Part shown: one piece after another, positions 7,058 through 7,312 of the stretch | Layout: the number at the start of each line of letters is the position of its first letter | How positions within the stretch are numbered: the stretch's first letter is position 1 | NCBI GenBank assembly: GCA_013153575.1 | Contig: JAADEE010000231.1 | Coordinates: 1-7,312 of the forward strand | Source of the DNA: Chlorobiota bacterium | Lineage (GTDB): Bacteria; Bacteroidota; Bacteroidia; Bacteroidales; JAADGE01 | Direction of reading: 5' to 3' | Length of the DNA: 7,312 bases | The notes under the pieces: model-generated | What the model saw: the letters and a program-made list of their open reading frames with translations, nothing else | What the model was told of the DNA's origin: nothing | Databases searched by the model: none | Translations under genes and position numbers: made by a program

Positions 7058-7312
7058 TTATTTTTTTATAAAATTCTCAGTTTTATTATCATAATTTAAA
7101 AAATATGTTCCTTTTTTTAATTTCTCAACATTAATTTCTTGCCCGTATCCTGTTTTAACAAGTTTTCCATAATAATCGTATATCTCAAATCTTGTTTCTT
7201 CTGAAAAGAAAATTCTATTAGTTGTACTATTTCCATTGCCGGGAATAAATGTAATTTCCGGTATATCATTATAATATTCAACAGGTTTAGAATATCTTGG
7301 TTTTTTATTACT
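7058..7312 (-). CDS. C-terminal part of a probable T9SS-sorted protein (start outside window)
   Basis: An open frame enters from the right edge and ends with TAA at 7058, giving 84 residues of a longer protein whose start lies beyond the window. The last 45 or so residues follow the pattern of the T9SS type A C-terminal sorting domain: FEIYDYYGKLVKTG, then EINVEKLKKGTYFLNY, then a basic end FIKK. In that family the pattern is a strand, 'D..G+.V', 'I.I..L..G.Y.', and a Lys-rich tail. The domain directs export across the outer membrane by the type IX system and is removed afterwards. The usual proline-asparagine motif before it is replaced by IPGNGN, so the match is partial. Nothing can be said of the main domain. 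It is on the same strand as dxs with a 93-base gap, and I see no clear terminator between them. Confidence 0.72.
   Translation of the reverse strand, partial: SNKKPRYSKPVEYYNDIPEITFIPGNGNSTTNRIFFSEETRFEIYDYYGKLVKTGYGQEINVEKLKKGTYFLNYDNKTENFIKK

Overview
The window reads as an ordinary housekeeping stretch of an AT-rich Bacteroidota genome, most likely in or near the Bacteroidales. Four things support this. The only convincing promoters have the Bacteroidota form (TTTG, 19 bases, TACTTTTG). No start codon is preceded by a Shine-Dalgarno sequence; the leaders are A-rich instead. The protein sequences are of Bacteroidota type. The partial gene at the right edge ends in what looks like a type IX secretion (T9SS) C-terminal sorting domain. 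The species cannot be named from this window.

Layout, left to right. On the + strand, rnr (RNase R, 45-2192) is complete. It converges on a block transcribed entirely from the - strand. The 107-base convergent gap holds two strong hairpins (2202-2240 and 2250-2276). The - strand block, read in its direction of transcription (right to left), contains: the C-terminal 84 residues of a probable T9SS cargo protein (7058-7312, cut by the window edge); dxs (isoprenoid precursor synthesis, 5075-6964); a dCMP deaminase-family gene (4605-5048); an S41 C-terminal processing protease (2975-4618); the initiator tRNA-fMet (2820-2892) with its own promoter and terminator; and tRNA-Glu(UUC) (2575-2646), which has its own promoter and runs directly into rpsT (ribosomal protein S20, 2300-2551).

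How the genes work together. dxs, the deaminase and the protease look like one operon: the gaps are 26 bases and a 14-base overlap. Their functions (MEP pathway, dTMP precursor supply, envelope proteolysis) are not linked biochemically. tRNA-Glu and rpsT look like one transcription unit in which tRNA 3' processing would create the rpsT mRNA 5' end. RNase R, S20 and the two tRNAs all belong to translation and RNA turnover.

I found no mobile element, CRISPR array, phage gene or unknown multi-gene system. The items worth a second look are small-scale: promoter architecture, tRNA details, the tRNA-mRNA fusion transcript, hairpins and the truncated sorting-domain gene. No gene-free stretch exceeds 300 bases; the longest is 2647-2819, which holds a promoter, a terminator and otherwise featureless AT-rich sequence.
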